Origin: Crambe crambe
Lineage: Eukaryota; Porifera; Demospongiae; Poecilosclerida; Crambeidae
Direction: 5' to 3'
Length of the DNA: 64,000 nucleotides
Assembly: GCA_963924555.1 (NCBI GenBank)
Contig: OZ004588.1
Span: 1,054,001-1,118,000 of the forward strand
The translations under genes were made by a program, and so were the position numbers. The notes beneath the pieces are model-generated. The model was given only the letters and a program-made list of their open reading frames with translations. It searched no databases and was not told where the DNA came from. Positions within the stretch are counted from its first letter, which is position 1. Each line of letters opens with the position of its first letter. Of the stretch, positions 1 through 11,109 are shown piece by piece.

Positions 1-137
1 ACAGTTCTCTTTTTATTCATAAAAATTTATTGCAACAGTCATTGGGAGGGGACTGGATTAGACGGTATACGCCTACTCACAATTATAAAAGCCGTCAATA
101 ATTAGCTATCTAAGTATCCATTACTAAATAGCTCGCC

Positions 138-3100
138 ATGAAATTTATCGTTGTGCTATTGGTGGCAATTGGAGCGAATAGCAGCAGCATTGGAAACGCA
201 TTCAGGCTTCCCGGCAGACAAACATCCTTTGCGACTTTCAATGCTGCTCTTCTACCTTCGTTCGGTGAAGTTGACGAGAGAGTTCCAGTGTTGATTCAGC
301 TAGTAAGTAATAAGCTAGCTTACCTAGCAAGCAGAACTCAATGATCAGCTAAGACTCATCTTTCACTATTGACTAACAGTGGAGGCCTCTTTCTTATCAT
401 ACAGTATAAACTTTACCATTGAGAGGCTCCAGTTTTGTAATAAATTACACTACTTACAGATTCGGGATAGCAACCTTGATGTAGTCTGTCTCCAAGAGGT
501 CTGGAAAGCCAGCATTCAACGTCAAATCTATGGTGGACTTAGCAATCTCTATCCTTATTTCGTCAGCCAAATAGATTTGCGTACACCTGGCTCCAACTCA
601 ACAGCAGCAGCATGCAGTTTGAGTGAGCTTACAGGAGTTGTTGTGTGTAATGACATGAATTGTAGGAATAGCACAAGCCGTACCTGTGGTTTGAGAGAAT
701 GTACGCAGATCATCTCTGCACTTTCAGACGAATGCAGGTTGTGTGTGATCATCAATCCTTTACCCAATGTGTGTCTCACCGAGCCAGCCGCAAACTACGA
801 ACGCTCTTTCCCCATGATGCTGATCAGCAAGAAAGAAATAAACCAACAAAGAATTGAGGGTTACCAAGGGAATGTCTCCGAAATCCGGGCTTTCTTTCAG
901 GCATCGGTAACTTACAATAATTATAGCAATTTATTTTGTTATCAGTAAAAGTTATTATTTAGGCTATAGCTACCACCCAACTTTTGATTGTGTTGCAAGG
1001 TATTAGCCACAGCTAGCTACATGAACTTGAAATATTTATAGCATGACTAGCTATAAATTAAGTTCAATCATAGCTAGCTAACACAATTTCAAAAGGAAGG
1101 AATGTCAAACCACTGAATTTTGTATTAGCTAAATGAACACGATATATACTTTTTATTGCATGCAGATAATGAATGTGGGAGAGGTTTTCTGCACTCACTT
1201 ATCAGTCGGAGCTGATGGCACTGATAACTATGGTATGGCAGTCAATGAACATTCCGTGTGAAACTTAATAGCTTAGTCCTTCCAGTGTTACATACAGTAT
1301 AACTTTGCAACATGCAGTTTAATTAATTGCAATGTGAGTTTGTATTTACAACTTCAGCTAGGATATGAAATCAGCCAACAGAGTACCTATCTAGCTAATA
1401 GTGGCTAGCTAGCAGACTGGTACCTCTAAGAAACAAACACAATAGCTATAGAAATCTTCTTTACTTGTGTGACTTAACAGATCACAATTTTTCCTCCCTG
1501 CAGTTGGGCCACCTTTTGTCAGTCCTTTCCTTTTCGATTCGTATGCTGAACAGCAATATCGGGAGCTCGTTCGACTCCTGGATGTAGCGTCGCAGAGAGA
1601 TAACTCTGTTTTATTGGGAGACTTCAACCACGGTCCCACACTGGCAACATACACTGATACTCCTAACATCACATATGAAATGCCTTTTAACTATGGCTAT
1701 GTTCATGCCAGGGGTTACTACAGTCCCTACGTTCTGATGGATGGTCGGTGTACCTTTTGTTTCGAGCGAAATGGAGGTTTCCCTTCGAGAGTCCTTGATC
1801 ATATTTATGTGCCTGCCACAGCCAGCAGGAGGGTTATCACTGCACAAGTAAGGATGACTCAGCTAGCTAGACCTTTGACCTTCTCACTGTGAAGGTCCAG
1901 ATGATAGAGTGCCTATAAAGGTGCTAATTTCTTACCTCTCACTTGACTAGCTAGTGACTGTTGATCTTTCCAGAAAGTCCCATATAATATTAATTGGTGT
2001 GAGTTCCCATGTTTTGACTGCAGCTTTTCCTAACCCACTTACCTTTGAAGGTGCTGATTGCAAGTGCTAGTTAGCTGGTCTCACCAGAATATGGTTAACA
2101 GGTGATAACTGGTGCACACCGCATGACTTGGTGATATGTAATAATGCTTATTAAGGCCTCCCACATTTTCGACTATTTTTCATCCCCCTTTTCATAGGTT
2201 GACCTTATGTGATATTCATGTCTAGCTGGATGTTAATGAAATTATAGTGTCTGATACATAGTAATTAATTTTCACGTGATTTAATTCGGAGGGAGGGGAG
2301 GGCATGCAGGGGTTGAATAGGACAATTTTAACAACCCATAATTCCACCTGGAACTGGAATCCTTTTTGTCCTGAGTTTATATCAGATGGTCAGAACTGAA
2401 TAACTGCACGTATGTGCATGTATGCATGTGTACGCATGTATGGGCTGCATGGTGGTATAAGCTCTACTGGTATGTTATTGTAAACTAATAATTGCATGGC
2501 GTTTGGCTACTATGTATTCCCATGGGATGTCCTAATAACAACAAGGAAAGTAGCTACATTTTTTGAGCATGCAATGGCAGTGTGGTAGCTTAAGGTTGTG
2601 AGTATTGCAAGCATCCCCCTCCATCAAAGTTAAGAAATTTGACTGAACAATTGCCCTCTTTAATTAATAATTATATCTGCTTTGTTGGGTCTTCTGTGAA
2701 TTTTAACATTTTCATGGTTTTGAAGACGGGATTTAGGTACACTTCAAATTTTTTTTGCACAACTGAATTAGCTAATTTCTCCCACGATTTTGCACTATAG
2801 CTTGTTGATATAATTATAATGGCTGTTAAAGCATAACAGTCACACTCCTCCATACCATGAAACCTCTCACCTCTCTTAGTGAACTCTATAATTATTCATA
2901 ATGCAATATAAAAAAGGGACATTTTTCAAGGAACCAAACTATAGCTAACTGCTAATATACAAAAATAATTATAGAACCTCTGAAGATTGGAAACTTCTCT
3001 TATATATTAAAGGAAATAAGGACAGTTATAGCTTGTCCAAAAATGTCCACTATTATAATAGTGTGTAACTTTTATTCTAGCGTATTTGGGAGAATGTGAG

Positions 3101-3275
3101 GACACCATCAGGAAGGAGTCTCTCTGATCACTATGGAGTGAAGGCCATCTTGAGGGACCTCACTTCCTGCTCTTATGATTGGTGGTTCTGCCTCTTCCGT
3201 GAGGGAAGAAATCACTTTCCGCCACTTGATCCTCCAGATAGAGAATTAAGGAACATCTGCCAAGCTCTTTCTTGA
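138..3275 (+). CDS. Secreted EEP-fold hydrolase (sphingomyelinase/DNase I-like), five exons
   Basis: Five exons join in frame with GT-AG borders: 138-302, 460-906, 1166-1232, 1504-1847 and 3081-3275, giving about 405 aa. A hydrophobic signal peptide (residues 1 to about 21) precedes the first core motif (FATFN). Metal and catalytic motifs of the endonuclease/exonuclease/phosphatase fold occur in order: CLQEVW (E68), a TH pair near residue 215, GDFN (D266, N268), LDHIYVP and a C-terminal SDHYG (D357, H358). A cysteine-rich insertion with N-glycosylation sites (about residues 90-160) suggests an extracellular, disulphide-bonded enzyme. The fold acts on phosphodiesters; secreted members include sphingomyelinases and nucleases, and I cannot tell which substrate applies. 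Intron 4 is long (1848-3080) and holds nothing recognisable. An AATAAA lies at 3382, about 107 bases past the stop. The exon structure is my reconstruction. Confidence 0.82.
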
Positions 3276-4394
3276 ACTCTGAAATTTTTTTCTTTTTACT
3301 TTTTCTTGTCCTAGCTATTTAGGAAGTACGTAGATAAATTATAATAACAAAGACACTCTAAGACTTAGTTATTGAGCTTCAAATAAAATTGATCTGACTG
3401 TCTGGTAACACTGGCATAAGAACAGGTAGGTGTGGCTCAATGAACATGCACATTTTATGAATAGGAGAAGGGACATTATATTAGCCTCATGCTCATTCCT
3501 CAGGCTAATAATTCGTACTTTGAGCCTATTGCTAAATATTTAAGTAAAACCTCTTATATCAAGCTGATCTCCTTATTAATCAAACACATGAAAGAAGTAT
3601 GCTTTCAGGGAGGGAGGGAGTGGTTTCAATACTATGAGGGAAATCCCTTCTGTCTAGGATTACCTCAGAGTCATGAACCCCATTGGATTTTTGGTGTTCA
3701 TGCATGAAGTAAATTGTGGGTGTGGTTGTGTGCAATGAAATCCCTGTTCTGTTAACTGGTCACCAGTACTGGTGTTCATAACTCTGAGATTCATATTTCT
3801 AGCCACTGTAGCTACAACAAAAGAACTAGCAACTGAAAGAAGTCAATTGACTAGTGTGACAGAGTGACAGTATGTTAGTATGCATGTAGTGTATGATTAT
3901 TTATTTGTGGGTAATTAGTGGTTTCATTTCTGTTCAGCTGTTAGTCTTTTTGTGCGTGATTTTTCCTGCTGTATTTCTAGAATCTTCTGTATGTGTGATT
4001 TTTGTATAAATAGGTTGAGTTGTGTATCATTTAGGGAGTTATTGTATTTAACATTAAAAAGTTTACTAACTATATTTTCGGCTACGTTACAACTAGTAGG
4101 AAATGTTATGTTTCATTTATCATTTCGAGGAAGTCAAGAGCTTATGTATCTGATAGCAGCTCAACAGAGTGGGATGCTATCTGTATTTTGGGAATCAATA
4201 CAGAAATTATTGCCCCAATAGCTACATAAAATTATCTATTAATCTAATTTCAGCTGTAGCTATAGTCTCATGGTGAAAGTGCAACTAAACTAACAGTGGT
4301 ATTAGCTCTGATTAGATATAATAGGTCCTAGCTATTGGCCTAGCTATAGGCTGTTCCTTGGACTTCACTGAAAGTAAGAGCCTGCAAAACATTG
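3276..4394. other. Intergenic region; 5' flank of GPCR copy A1
   Basis: No convincing gene. AATAAA at 3382 may end the upstream gene. From about 3837 the sequence matches the region from about 8908 upstream of the second type A GPCR (shared stretches around 3837, 4130-4230 and 4240-4394), with about 250 bases present here and missing there. Short reading frames in this stretch have no recognisable family. Confidence 0.5.
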
Positions 4395-5610
4395 ATGGGA
4401 AACAGAGCCTCGAATTTTTCATCCTACAGTTGCTTGGATCAGAATCTGAGCAGATACTCGGTCAATCCTGAATACTGGAACACCAAAGATATCGACTCAT
4501 CATACAAAGATCTAGGGATTGTCACTGCATCAGTAATGCTCGTGTTTATCCTCATCGGTTTGCCAAGTAACACGGCTATCATTTTGATCATCTTACTACG
4601 AAAACTTTATAGGCAACCGACTGAAAGCCTCTTACTCAGTTTAGCAGTTTCGGACTTTCTTACATGCATCTTCACACTGCCAATGGTCATCGTTTCTGGA
4701 TTTGCAGGAGACTTCATCTTTGGTGAGAGCGATTATGTGAGGTGTAAAGTCTGTCAGAGTGGAATTACACTGATAGGATTGTCTGTCTTTTCTCTACATG
4801 TCTTAGTATTGATCTCCATTGACAGATTCATATACATCAAACTACCCTTACGCTACCATAAAATCATCACCAAAAAAGTAATTGTTTTCTCCCTCGCGTC
4901 GGTGTCCATATTATCCGTTCTTCTTGCGATCCCACCTCTATTCGGATTCGGAGACATTTGGTACAATCTCAAAATCTTCACATGCAGTCCACGATTCGAA
5001 CATAAAACGTTTCTCACGAAAAACATCCACTACATGTTAATGGTTATTGGAGAAGGAATGGTTCCTCTCTCTGTTCTCCTAGTCACTAATATCTGGGTAT
5101 TATTCATAGCTCAAAAGAATATCAGAAAAATCTACAATACGAGGAAAAGCATTGGAGAAGGTGATAGACACCTTCAACAAAACCATAAGAAACAGATTGA
5201 GTCAAGAGAAGCATCACAAACAAATACAACTCATGCGAGTATTTGGAGCGATATTCATCTCCAATATTATCACCTGGTCCCCAATAGCCATTCGCGTCCT
5301 TAATGCATATGCCCAAGGCTCAGACAACTTTGATCTATGGAACACATTTATCATAATAGTCAGTATCACTTCACATTCTGTTGTTCATCCTCTGATAGAA
5401 GCAACCCTTCTCCCTGATATACGAAGATATTTGTGCTTTATGTGCTTGTTCCTGTTTCGGCTTCAGCGAAATAAATGTGCTTCTAAAAAGCATGACGACT
5501 CTCAAAATTGCAGCTGTCATTGTTTGGACATTTTGAATGCAAGTTTACTGCCACACAATGAAAATGAACAATTAAATTTTAAATCATATTCCACTGTGAA
5601 TACAGCATAA
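4395..5610 (+). pseudogene. Class A-like GPCR, copy A1, broken by a 7-nt insertion
   Basis: Nearly identical to the intact copy at 9354-10511. It starts MGNRAS at 4395 and encodes an N-glycosylated N-terminus, TM1 to TM5 (GLPSNT in TM1, LSLAVSD in TM2, CKVC at the start of TM3, SIDRF after TM3). At about 5158-5166 it carries 7 extra bases relative to the other copy, in the third cytoplasmic loop, so the first frame ends at 5303 with unrelated residues. TM6 (TWSP), TM7 (HPLIE) and the Cys-rich tail continue in another frame to 5610. There is no sign of an intron at the break. A sequencing error is possible, but the insertion is 7 bases rather than a homopolymer slip. Read as translated, it would be a five-helix fragment. 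Confidence 0.82.
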
Positions 5611-5659
5611 AGCAGAAACTTTTTAATAGCTGTAGCAAAATAATAATTGTTTTTTGTTG

Positions 5660-5830
5660 CCTTTTTGTTGTTGTTGTTGTTGTTGTTGTTGTATCTTTTC
5701 TTTAATCAGCTGATCTTGTTTTTGTGAACTAGAATGATGTTTGCTGTATCTCACAATGTCTGCCTGGGTCTTTGGGACCATTGTCTCTAGAAACATGTCC
5801 ACCTGGAGATGTGTACCTACGACCCTATAC
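5660..5830. repeat. TTG microsatellite and dispersed repeat shared with 11745-11830
   Basis: A (TTG)n run at about 5669-5692 leads into a segment (AATCAGCTG, then AATGTCTGCCTGGGTCTT) that recurs at 11750-11830. The second copy leads directly into satellite DNA, so this looks like the edge of a dispersed repeat. Confidence 0.55.
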
Positions 5831-5904
5831 GTCAGGGTTTCAATTTACTATAGGCCCTGGGGGTTAAGATTTCCCCCCCCCCCCCTTCAAACTCAAACTT
5901 TCAC

Positions 5905-6305
5905 CAATAGATGATATCAAAGATAGTGCATTTCCACTAAACTGCACTTGTCGTTGCTTGGATATCGTTATGCAAGTTTTCTACAAGTGAAATAGAACAG
6001 TCTACGCACAATGGTGTCCATGGTACTCACATAGTTGAAAGCACAGATGGTGATTAAGCAATGGTGTTCAGAAGCAGATGCCCATACCAACCCGAAGGAA
6101 AAGAAAAGGAATGAATTTGATAATCCCTATGGGCTAGAGAGGTTATAGCTATCATGGAATGAATTGATATATCTATAGTTGTATGTGTATTCTCTATGCT
6201 GGCTAACGATAATTATCATCACATAAAGATAGATAGCTAATGGCTAGCATAGCTAACTCATCTAATTATCTAACGGTCGTATAACAGTAAGATGGCAAAA
6301 CAAGC
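5905..6305 (+). pseudogene. Inverted relic of a type B GPCR 3' end plus its 3' flank
   Basis: Read on the plus strand, this matches the reverse complement of about 21695-22110, the last coding part and 3' flank of the intact type B GPCR. Recognisable pieces are the CTCRCLDI tail, a degraded ending and flank words such as TAGATGGCAAAACAA. It lies opposite in orientation to the neighbouring type B copy at 6695-7902. Several indels make it non-coding. It records an inversion or inverted duplication. Confidence 0.65.
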
Positions 6306-6626
6306 ATGTGCATATATTGAAAGAATAACACTGTATATGGAAAGAATAACTTTGTGGTAGATACAAGCTTTGTGATCATCATGTGGTAATTTACGATACT
6401 GAGGTGGAGAAATAGCTATGGGGCAAATGTGTTGCTTAGCTCTATGACTTCATGACATACATGGACCACCATGTTCATTTAACCAAGTGAAGGAAAGGAG
6501 CTGCATGTATGGTTCAAAAAATTCAGCAACAAGTCAAGTAACGGTTAAACCCCTTAAATTACAACACTCCCGATTTCAATAGCCACATTATTACATAAGT
6601 ACATCTCATCCTGGCCTATCTGTCAT

Positions 6627-6628
<2 letters not shown>

Positions 6629-6658
<30 letters not shown>
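6629..6658. repeat. Poly-G run (about 30 nt)
   Basis: An almost uninterrupted G run downstream of the type B GPCR pseudogene. Shorter relatives are the C run at 5873-5884 and the G run at about 21472-21486. Such runs can form quadruplexes and are prone to assembly length errors. Confidence 0.9.
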
Positions 6659-6659
<1 letters not shown>

Positions 6660-6694
6660 GAAGGAGGCTGCACTAGCTAGTACAATATGTTTGT

Positions 6695-7902
6695 TTATTT
6701 TTCGTGTGTGAGGTGACTTTCATTTTCACTTTCTGGTAGAAAACTTGCATTAATGATATCCAAGCAACGACAAGTGCAGTTGTGTGGAAATCCACTATCA
6801 TTGATGTCATCTGTTGCAATGGTATTTCCTGATCTCGACTGGACAGAAACTTTGACTTTATGCCAACATGCTGTACAGAAACACATATACTTCCTGATAT
6901 CTGGGAGAAGAGCAGCTTCTATCAGAGGATGAATGATGGAATGTGAAGTTATAGTTGTAATGACAATGGGAAAGCTCCATAGTGGGAAGTGATCATGGTC
7001 TTGGGCACAGGCTATGATCACTCGTAGAACTGTAGGTAACCAAGTGAGCATAATAGCAATAAAGATACCACCAAATGCTCGCATGACTTGGACTTATTTC
7101 TGATATTTTTCTTGACGGAGTTTAGTTTTAATGACTTTGTTGAATTCGTACTCCCCTGGATTGCTGATGCTTTTTCTCACATTGTAAATATTCCTGATGT
7201 TCTTTTGAGCTATGCACAGGACCCAGAGGTTAGTGACCACAAGTATTGAAAGTGGTATAAACATTTCTGCAATGATTAACACCATATAATATATGTTCTT
7301 TCCTAAGGGAGTTTCATTCTCAAACTGAATGCTACAAGTGGCAATTTGATGATAATAATCCAAATCCTATCAAGGGGAGAGCTGATAGGAGAATAGATAG
7401 CAAGGACACTAATACAAGAGATGAGACAATGACCTTCATGGTCATGATTTTATGGTAGCGTAGTGGCAGTTTGATGTATACAAATCTATCGATGGATATC
7501 AAAGCTAGAATGTGTAGAGAAAAGTCTGATAGTCCAACAAGCATGACACCAACCTGGCAGACTTTACACCTCATATAATCACTGTCACCAAAGATAAATC
7601 CTCCTGCAAATCCAGCAATGGCGATGGGAAATATGACAAAGATGCACATAAAGAAGTCTGAAACTGCTAGACTGAGCAAGAGGCTTAAGTTCAGTCGGTA
7701 GGATAGTCAAAATGATAGCCGTGTTACTTGGCAAACCGACGAGGAACACAAGCATTACTGATGCAGTGACTATTCCTAGATCTCGATGTGTTGAGCCAAG
7801 GGTCTCAGCATCCCAATATTCAGGAGTGATGGAGTCCTTACTCAAGTTTCCATATGCATCTGAGCAGCCATAAGATGGAAGGTTTGATGTTTCATTTCCC
7901 AT
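6695..7902 (-). pseudogene. Class A-like GPCR, copy B1, several frame breaks
   Basis: Paralogue of the intact receptor at 21976-23229. The start MGNETS is kept (7902), and all seven helices can be recognised, but they fall into four reading frames. Breaks visible against the intact copy: a deletion of roughly 25 bases in the first cytoplasmic loop near 7690, a small deletion in the second extracellular loop near 7363, and a break near 7090 before TM6. The DRF triplet after TM3 and HPLIE in TM7 remain. Unlikely to make a receptor. Confidence 0.85.
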
Positions 7903-8410
7903 TCATTCACTATAAATTATATAGTTAATGTACAGAATACTTAAAATGATGTAGATATATAGCAAGCTAGTTTACTAATGAGTTGCTATTAATGGCCAGT
8001 TATATACTTATAGATGATTACTTCTGGAAAAGCTAAATTTTACCAAAAAGTGCATGGGACCCCCCTTTCCATGCACCTGTACATGCAATTGAAAATCAAT
8101 TTAGAGTTTCACAGTTTATAACGGAAGGTTGAAACAACAAAAACAGAATCAAAGAGTATGTAAAAATAGCTTTAAGGAATGATGCTCATTTTACACATCT
8201 CACTAAGGTATAGGCTCATTAGACATTAGCCATAGCCTCATTCCCCTCCCCCTGGAAAAAAAAAATGGAAATGAGGCTACTGCTAGCGTAGGAATAACAG
8301 CATGATTAGTCTTCAATATAATATTATGATAACTATAATGCATGCAAAGAGAATACACAAGTGAATACATAGCTAATTGTACACAAAATATTAGCTAGTA
8401 GGCCTGCAAA

Positions 8411-8554
8411 TTACATAATTATATTGTGCTGTTGGACTGCTACTGGAGCAGGTGGTTCTGATGATACTACTGTAGAAAGTTCGTTTGGTGATGATGACGA
8501 TGGTGGTGGTAAAGACTTGTTCTCGAAATCATTGGTGGCAGCTCCCACGTCAAC
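8411..8554 (-). pseudogene. Duplicated last exon of PDE3 (orphan exon)
   Basis: Matches the terminal PDE3 exon at 23747-23875, including the AG acceptor at its 5' edge, a Ser/Pro-rich stretch and the PVAVQQ-like end, here altered so that the stop lies 5 codons later. A further relic of the end of PDE3 exon 15 lies at about 8845-8886. No catalytic exons accompany it, so it cannot encode an enzyme. It was carried along with the GPCR B block. Confidence 0.8.
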
Positions 8555-9136
8555 CTGAATATATACACCAATAATTCTAAATAATGCACATCTGTAGATG
8601 CATGAACTTTTGACTGGTAAGGAGTGAAAAGTTGATCAGAACAGGTCAGGGGACAGATTAAACTTATCAACTACTTATCATTTTGAATTTAAACTAGCTA
8701 ATTAAGTACCATGGAAATGGTGGCTTTTGCTCAAATTAATTTGTACTCAAAATCACGACTTTCTTGCTCTACAGTATGAGTGAACAGGGAGGGATGGTAT
8801 CAGTTAAATATAACTATGAAGAAAAAAACACCAGATCTATGTACACACCTTTGAATTCTCTTCATTTTCCTCTTTTTTTCCTTCTTGCAACAAAAGGAAA
8901 TAAAGAAGTCAATTGACTAGTAGAAAATTTTCTGTTTCATTTCACTGCTTTGATTATTTCAAGGAAGTCGAGAGCTTATGTATCTGCTAGCAGCTAGCTA
9001 ATGTTATACAGCAGAGTGGGATGCTATCTGTATTTTGGGAATCAATACAGAAATTATTCCCCCAATAGCTACATAAAATTATAATTTCAGCTGTAGCTAT
9101 AGTCTCATGGTGAAAGTGCAACTAAACTAACAGTGG

Positions 9137-9330
9137 TATTAGCTCTGATTAGATATAATAGGCTGTTCCTAGCTATAGGCCTAGCTGTTGGCTGTTCCTT
9201 ACTGTGGTGCCCAGACCAGCTAGACAGTGATATTAGCTCTGACTAGATATAGCTAATAAGCTGTTCCTTGGTGATATTAGCTCTAATTAGCTATTGGCCT
9301 AGCTATTGGCTGTTCCTTTGACTTCACTGA
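9137..9330. repeat. Three-fold tandem repeat in the 5' flank of GPCR A2
   Basis: A unit of about 60-70 bases containing GATATTAGCTCT and GGCTGTTCCT occurs three times here but once upstream of copy A1 (4299-4362). It ends less than 30 bases before the A2 start codon, so it lies where a core promoter or 5' UTR would be. Confidence 0.65.
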
Positions 9331-9353
9331 AAGTAAGAGCCTGCAAAACATTG

Positions 9354-10511
9354 ATGGGAAACAGAGCCTCGAATTTTTCATCCTACAGTTGCTTGGATCA
9401 GAATCTGAGCAGATACTCGGTCAATCCTGAATACTGGAACACCAAAGATATCGACTCATCATACAAAGATCTAGGGATTGTCACTGCATCAGTTATGCTC
9501 GTGTTTATCCTCATCGGTTTGCCAAGTAACACGGCTATCATTTTGATCATCTTACTACGAAAACTTTATAGGCAACCGACTGAAAGCCTCTTACTCAGTT
9601 TAGCAGTTTCGGACTTTCTTACATGCATCTTCACACTGCCAATGGTCATCGTTTCTGGATTTGCAGGAGACTTCATCTTTGGTGAGAGCGATTATGTGAG
9701 GTGTAAAGTCTGTCAGAGTGGAATTACACTGATAGGATTGTCTGCCTTTTCTCTACATGTCTTAGCATTGATCTCCATTGACAGATTCATATACATCAAA
9801 CTACCCTTACGCTACCATAAAATCATCACCAAAAAAGTAATTGTTTTCTCCCTCGCGTCGGTGTCCATATTATCCGTTCTTCTTGCGATCCCACCTCTAT
9901 TCGGATTCGGAGACATTTGGTACAATCTCAAAATCTTCACATGCAGTCCACGATTCGAGCATAAAACGTTTCTCACGAAAAACATCCACTACATGTTAAT
10001 GGTTATTGGAGAAGGAATGGTTCCTCTCTCTGTTCTCCTAGTCACTAATATCTGGGTATTATTCATAGCTCAAAAGAATATCAGAAAAATCTACAATACG
10101 AGGAAAAGCATTGGAGAAGACACCTTCAACAAAACCATAAGAAACAGATTGAGTCAAGAGAAGCATCATAAACAAATACAACTCATGCGAGTGTTTGGAG
10201 CGATATTCATCTCCAATATTATCACCTGGTCCCCAATAGTCATTCGCGTCCTTAATGCATATGCCCAAGGCTCAGACAACTTTGATCTATGGAACTCCTT
10301 TATCATAATAGTAAGTATCACTTCACATTCTGTTGTTCATCCTCTGATAGAAGCAACCCTTCTCCCTGATATACGAAGATATTTGTGCTTTATGTGCTTG
10401 TTCCTGTTTCGGCTTCAGCGAAATGAACGTGCTTCTAAAAAGCATGACGACTCTCAAAATTGCAGCTGTCATTGTTTGGACATTTTGAATGCAAGTTTAC
10501 TGCCACAATGA
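9354..10511 (+). CDS. Class A-like GPCR, copy A2, intact and intronless
   Basis: A 385-aa seven-helix receptor. I chose the ATG of MGNRAS because the upstream in-frame codons are non-ATG and the type B paralogues begin MGNETS. Approximate layout: glycosylated N-terminus 1-40; TM1 42-66; TM2 78-101 (conserved Asp in LSLAVSD); C117/C120 at the top of TM3, which pairs with C197; DRF 143-145 in place of DRY; TM5 212-238; TM6 279-301 with TWSP for CWxP; TM7 314-338 with HPLIE for NPxxY. The tail holds a CSCHC cluster that could be lipidated. The helix pattern is rhodopsin-class, but the altered activation motifs fit a lineage-specific group. The ligand is unknown. Confidence 0.88.
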   Translation: MGNRASNFSSYSCLDQNLSRYSVNPEYWNTKDIDSSYKDLGIVTASVMLVFILIGLPSNTAIILIILLRKLYRQPTESLLLSLAVSDFLTCIFTLPMVIVSGFAGDFIFGESDYVRCKVCQSGITLIGLSAFSLHVLALISIDRFIYIKLPLRYHKIITKKVIVFSLASVSILSVLLAIPPLFGFGDIWYNLKIFTCSPRFEHKTFLTKNIHYMLMVIGEGMVPLSVLLVTNIWVLFIAQKNIRKIYNTRKSIGEDTFNKTIRNRLSQEKHHKQIQLMRVFGAIFISNIITWSPIVIRVLNAYAQGSDNFDLWNSFIIIVSITSHSVVHPLIEATLLPDIRRYLCFMCLFLFRLQRNERASKKHDDSQNCSCHCLDILNASLLPQ

Positions 10512-10578
10512 AAATGAACAATTCAAATCATATTCCGCTGGGAATAAAGCAGAAACTTTTTAATAAGGCCACTATTTA

Positions 10579-10845
10579 TAGAATCCTAGTTTCCTGTCCG
10601 AGAAGACATCCACAAGTGCTGCGGGCGGGCGGTTATTATGATTATTCTATTATTGCTTCGTTGTTTGTCTCAAGGGTCCTATCTTCATCATTCACCACGG
10701 GCTTTCCCAAAAAGAGCTGCATGTGAAGCCAAATGTGCGCGCTCTATTGCGCGCATGAGCAATGGCAGGCGCTAGGCAGTAATAATATTTTTTGATGCAG
10801 TGACATTTTCAATACGCGGGCGGTGGACAGGAAACAATCATTCTA
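10579..10845. mobile_element. MITE-like element with TIRs and a TTA target duplication
   Basis: The ends form imperfect inverted repeats of about 20 bp sharing TAGAAT and GTTTCCTGTCC. They are flanked by TTA on both sides (10576-10578 and 10846-10848), as expected for PIF/Harbinger-type elements. It has no coding capacity. Inside is a GCGCGC hairpin (about 10735-10755). It lies just 3' of GPCR A2. Confidence 0.6.
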
Positions 10846-10847
10846 TT

Positions 10848-11109
10848 AACAAGTGAGTGCAAAAAATTTCTTCTAAATAAAAAGGTTAAGTAGGGATAGC
10901 CTAAAATCTAGCTGGGCTATATAATGTACTGCAGCCTCGTATGAATACAATCCCTACATTTACATCCACTACCTATAGCTAGCTATAGCAGTTGTAAAAG
11001 TAGGGATTGTATTCATACGAGGCTGCAGTACATTATATAGCCCAGCTAGATTTTAGGCTATCCCTACTTAACCTTTTTATTTAGAAGAAATTTTTTGCAC
11101 TCACTTGTT
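10848..11109. mobile_element. Foldback element: 110-bp perfect inverted repeat, 42-nt loop
   Basis: 10848-10957 and 11000-11109 are exact reverse complements as far as I can check by eye. Pairing resumes for a few more bases inside the loop (10959-10964 with 10993-10998). The right edge is followed by TCTAT (11110-11114), also present just before the left edge (10842-10846), a candidate 5-bp target duplication. No reading frame is seen. A transcript would form a long, perfect hairpin. Confidence 0.85.

Larger units (their letters stand above)
6660..8886. repeat. Segmental duplication of the GPCR-B / PDE3 3' end block (paralogue about 21975-24147)
   Basis: The block aligns with 21975-24147: GPCR gene body, the non-coding gap before it, the last PDE3 exon and the end of PDE3 exon 15. 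Homology stops at about 8886 inside the copied exon 15 (after CCTTCTTG). About 20 bases later the type A GPCR block begins. The paralogue around 24147 lies in the living PDE3 gene, so the copy here is the derived one. Confidence 0.75.

Noticed and set aside
3489..4221. Two frames of 72 and 89 codons
   Set aside because: No domain, no conserved start, and only partly present in the paralogous flank upstream of GPCR A2, where they are broken.
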